Below are positions 62,780-64,000 of a stretch of 64,000 nt of DNA, piece after piece. The notes beneath the pieces were generated by a model, which was not told the DNA's origin, did not search any database, and saw only the letters and a list, made by a program, of their open reading frames with translations. The DNA is from DASYKS01 sp031404815. GTDB taxonomy: Bacteria > Acidobacteriota > Thermoanaerobaculia > Multivoradales > UBA5704. A program made the position numbers and the translations under genes. The DNA is taken from the NCBI GenBank assembly GCA_031404815.1, contig JANNIH010000033.1:39356-103355 (forward strand), written 5' to 3'. The number at the start of each line of letters is the position of its first letter. The first letter of the stretch is position 1.

Positions 62780-63340
62780 GGGTACGCGGGTACGCCGACG
62801 AAGCGCGCGAGGACCCCGACGAAGTACACGGGTGCTACGGCGAGCAGCGCGGGTTCGCCGACCGGGTACGCGAGTGCTACGACGCGTTACGCGCGAGCTA
62901 CGACCGGGTACGCGGGAACTACGACCGGGCACGCGAGATCTACGACCGGGTACGCGGGAACTGCGACCGGGCACGCGAACTCCGGATCGTGGTACGCGGG
63001 CACTACGGCGCGATTCGCGGCCAACAAGAACCGCTCCGCGCTGTACCCGAGGCGGTTTCCGGCATGCGAGACCGGGCTTTCCGACTCCGGACAACCGTTC
63101 GCAGAACGCGGGAACCCGCGCATAGTGTTCGGGCGCCGGGTCGGAGCGTATCGAAACCGCTTCGTTGTGTTCCGACAGCAGGTCGTAGCCTCCGCGTAGC
63201 CGGTTGGAGTGTTCGCGACCCGAGTCGTTGCACCCGCGTAGCCGGTTGGCGTGTTCGCGACCCAGGTCGTTGCCTCCGCGACCTGTGTCCTGGTCTCCGC
63301 GTATCGGGGCGGCGTGTTCGGGATCTAAGTCGGAATGCCC
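62780..63340. repeat. degenerate 21-bp-period repeat tract
   Basis: The clearest units are near 62880-62985, with TACGACCGGGTACGCGGGAA alternating with a GGGCACGCGAGAT variant every 21 bp. A second zone (about 63190-63290) repeats a 42-bp unit (two periods) with GTAGCCGGTTGG and GTGTTCGCGACCC. The period is seven codons, so a plus frame (62551-63354) shows heptads such as YDRVRGN, YDRAREI, YDRVRGN and CDRAREL, but the other frames are open as well and are just as repetitive. No ribosome site or homology supports a gene; the tract looks like a minisatellite. Confidence 0.6.
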
Positions 63341-63468
63341 GCTTACCTCTTTGAAGGTTCCCCAAAGAGAGGCCTTCTGTCCGCTGCGTAGGTCCGGGAC
63401 ACGCCGCCGCGGATTGTCGTTTCCAAGTGGCGCCTCGCTTCACCCCCGACCCTGAATCCGAATGCCCT

Positions 63469-63527
63469 TTTGGAGTGCGGCGACGTGTCGCCGCTTTCCG
63501 AGCGCCGACGCGTCGGCGCACTCCAAA
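63469..63527. repeat. structured palindromic element (nested hairpins)
   Basis: 11-bp outer arms (TTTGGAGTGCG at 63469-63479, complement at 63517-63527) enclose two inner hairpins: GGCGAC/GTCGCC (63479-63492) and the perfect 18-bp palindrome GCGCCGACGCGTCGGCGC (63502-63519). Such cruciform-like units are typical of dispersed REP/MITE-like repeats. It lies 16 bp from the stop of the last complete gene and could terminate it. Its inner part resembles the 25-bp repeats at 24194 and 25850. Confidence 0.75.
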
Positions 63528-63542
63528 CTTGACTAGCGCCGT

Positions 63543-63842
63543 TCAGATCTCATCCAAGTCGCGGTACTCCAGCCCCGGGATGCGCGGGGTCCGGACGTCG
63601 AAACCACGTTCTCGATCGATGGCCTCGAAGATTTCGATCTTGTAGGCAAGGCCCTCGGGCTCGCCCGCGTCGGACCAGTTGTAGCGGCGTTCCCAGGTCT
63701 CGTCGGAGCGAATGAGCGGCCAGCCGGCCAGGGCGAGGTGGAGCGCGAAGGTCCCGGGAATGCAGTAGTACGGCTCGCCGATCCCGGGTTCGAGATCGGC
63801 GGGCTCCCAGCCGAGCCGGTCGCCGAGATTTCGTGCAGTCAC
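63543..63842 (-). CDS. hypothetical protein, 99 residues
   Basis: A short soluble protein with a GTG start and no recognised family. Sequence such as GDRLGWEPADLEPGIGEPYY, ALHLALAGWPLI and LAYKIEIFEAIDRERGFDVR looks like a real coding sequence, with normal amino-acid composition, but there is no motif to suggest function. The stop of the next upstream gene on the same strand is 21 bp away, so the two are probably cotranscribed. Confidence 0.5.
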   Translation of the reverse strand: MTARNLGDRLGWEPADLEPGIGEPYYCIPGTFALHLALAGWPLIRSDETWERRYNWSDAGEPEGLAYKIEIFEAIDRERGFDVRTPRIPGLEYRDLDEI

Positions 63843-63863
63843 TTTCGTCAGCCATCCGCCGTG

Positions 63864-64000
63864 TTAGCGATCCTCCCCACCCGTAGGAATCTGGACGTTT
63901 AGGTCGCGCTCGACCTTGTGGCGCAGGTAGGCGATGTAGCCCGGGTCGTAGTGAGTCAGTAGGACCTCTTCATCGAGGAGTGGGACAAAGTAGGCAAGCG
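63864..64000 (-). CDS. hypothetical protein, C-terminal part, cut by the window edge
   Basis: An open frame without a start inside the window. The visible end reads LAYFVPLLDEEVLLTHYDPG, then YIAYLRHKVERDLNVQIPTG and GEDR before TAA. The family is not recognised. It is read in the same direction as the 99-residue protein that follows. Confidence 0.5.
   Translation of the reverse strand, partial: LAYFVPLLDEEVLLTHYDPGYIAYLRHKVERDLNVQIPTGGEDR

Noticed and set aside
62780..63340. CRISPR array
   Set aside because: Units are contiguous and degenerate with a 21-bp period; there are no unique spacers of constant length and no cas genes.
62551..63354. Long plus-strand ORF of 267 codons with heptads (YDRVRGN)
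   Set aside because: Other frames on both strands are also open because of the 21-bp period; there is no ribosome site or homology, and its start is the degraded sigma gene.

Overview
High-GC chromosomal window (estimated mid-to-high 60s % GC by eye) from a Gram-negative bacterium: it has TolC/RND efflux, a periplasmic cytochrome c, lipoprotein and outer-membrane parts, and many secreted proteins. The mix of DUF4388 and roadblock/LC7 signalling proteins, TPR-CHAT and clan CD-like peptidases, Calx-beta/HYR secreted proteins, an IPTL-CTERM-like sorting tail and a degenerate ECF sigma gene recalls Acidobacteriota (Thermoanaerobaculia-like) or a deep deltaproteobacterial group. This placement is inference; no rRNA or tRNA gene was seen.

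Region by region. 33-3462: a CPBP protease, a peroxiredoxin-like gene that reads through an in-frame UGA with a SECIS-like hairpin (a probable selenoprotein), an alpha/beta hydrolase and an FKBP isomerase. 3635-8407 (minus): a compact six-gene signalling operon, DUF4388 - roadblock - roadblock - PAS - PhnD-like binding protein - PAS/degenerate kinase. 8530-9186: a secreted phosphatase-like protein whose 3' end is partly duplicated at 14099. Between the two copies lies a decayed defence island (HsdR, AlbA_2, VapC, HsdS and AbiEii remnants; intact VapB, AbiEi and HsdM) in which every protective partner is intact and every toxic partner is broken. 14208-25018 (minus): a long efflux operon, ECF sigma - TolC - adaptor - RND pump - DUF2892 - frameshifted HlyD-like adaptor - ABC permease - ABC ATPase - cytochrome c-like protein.

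25145-37664: mixed small metabolic genes (DUF2892, OsmC, metallophosphatase, two cupins, M19 dipeptidase) and then large secreted proteins, including a cupredoxin/Calx-beta protein that shares a C-terminal domain with its upstream neighbour, and a 1157-residue protein with P, HYR and IPTL-CTERM-like domains. 37818-43934: a Pho-box-led pstSCAB operon whose two permeases carry large extra domains. 43972-47912 (minus): a two-gene restriction-modification-like unit. 47965-53085: a likely small-molecule or peptide cluster (PRMT-like methyltransferase with a PqqD-like N-terminus, SyrP/TauD-like oxygenase, cyclic-peptide exporter, IPNS-like oxygenase).

53881-62374 (plus): the strongest candidate for an undescribed system, a tightly coupled five-gene set of a helical HTH-like protein, a single-pass membrane protein, a membrane-anchored TPR-CHAT protease and two paralogous His/Cys-dyad proteins resembling gingipain/caspase-fold peptidases. 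62513-63542 holds an ECF sigma remnant, a 21-bp-period repeat tract and a structured palindromic element; the window ends with two small minus-strand hypothetical genes, the last one cut by the edge.
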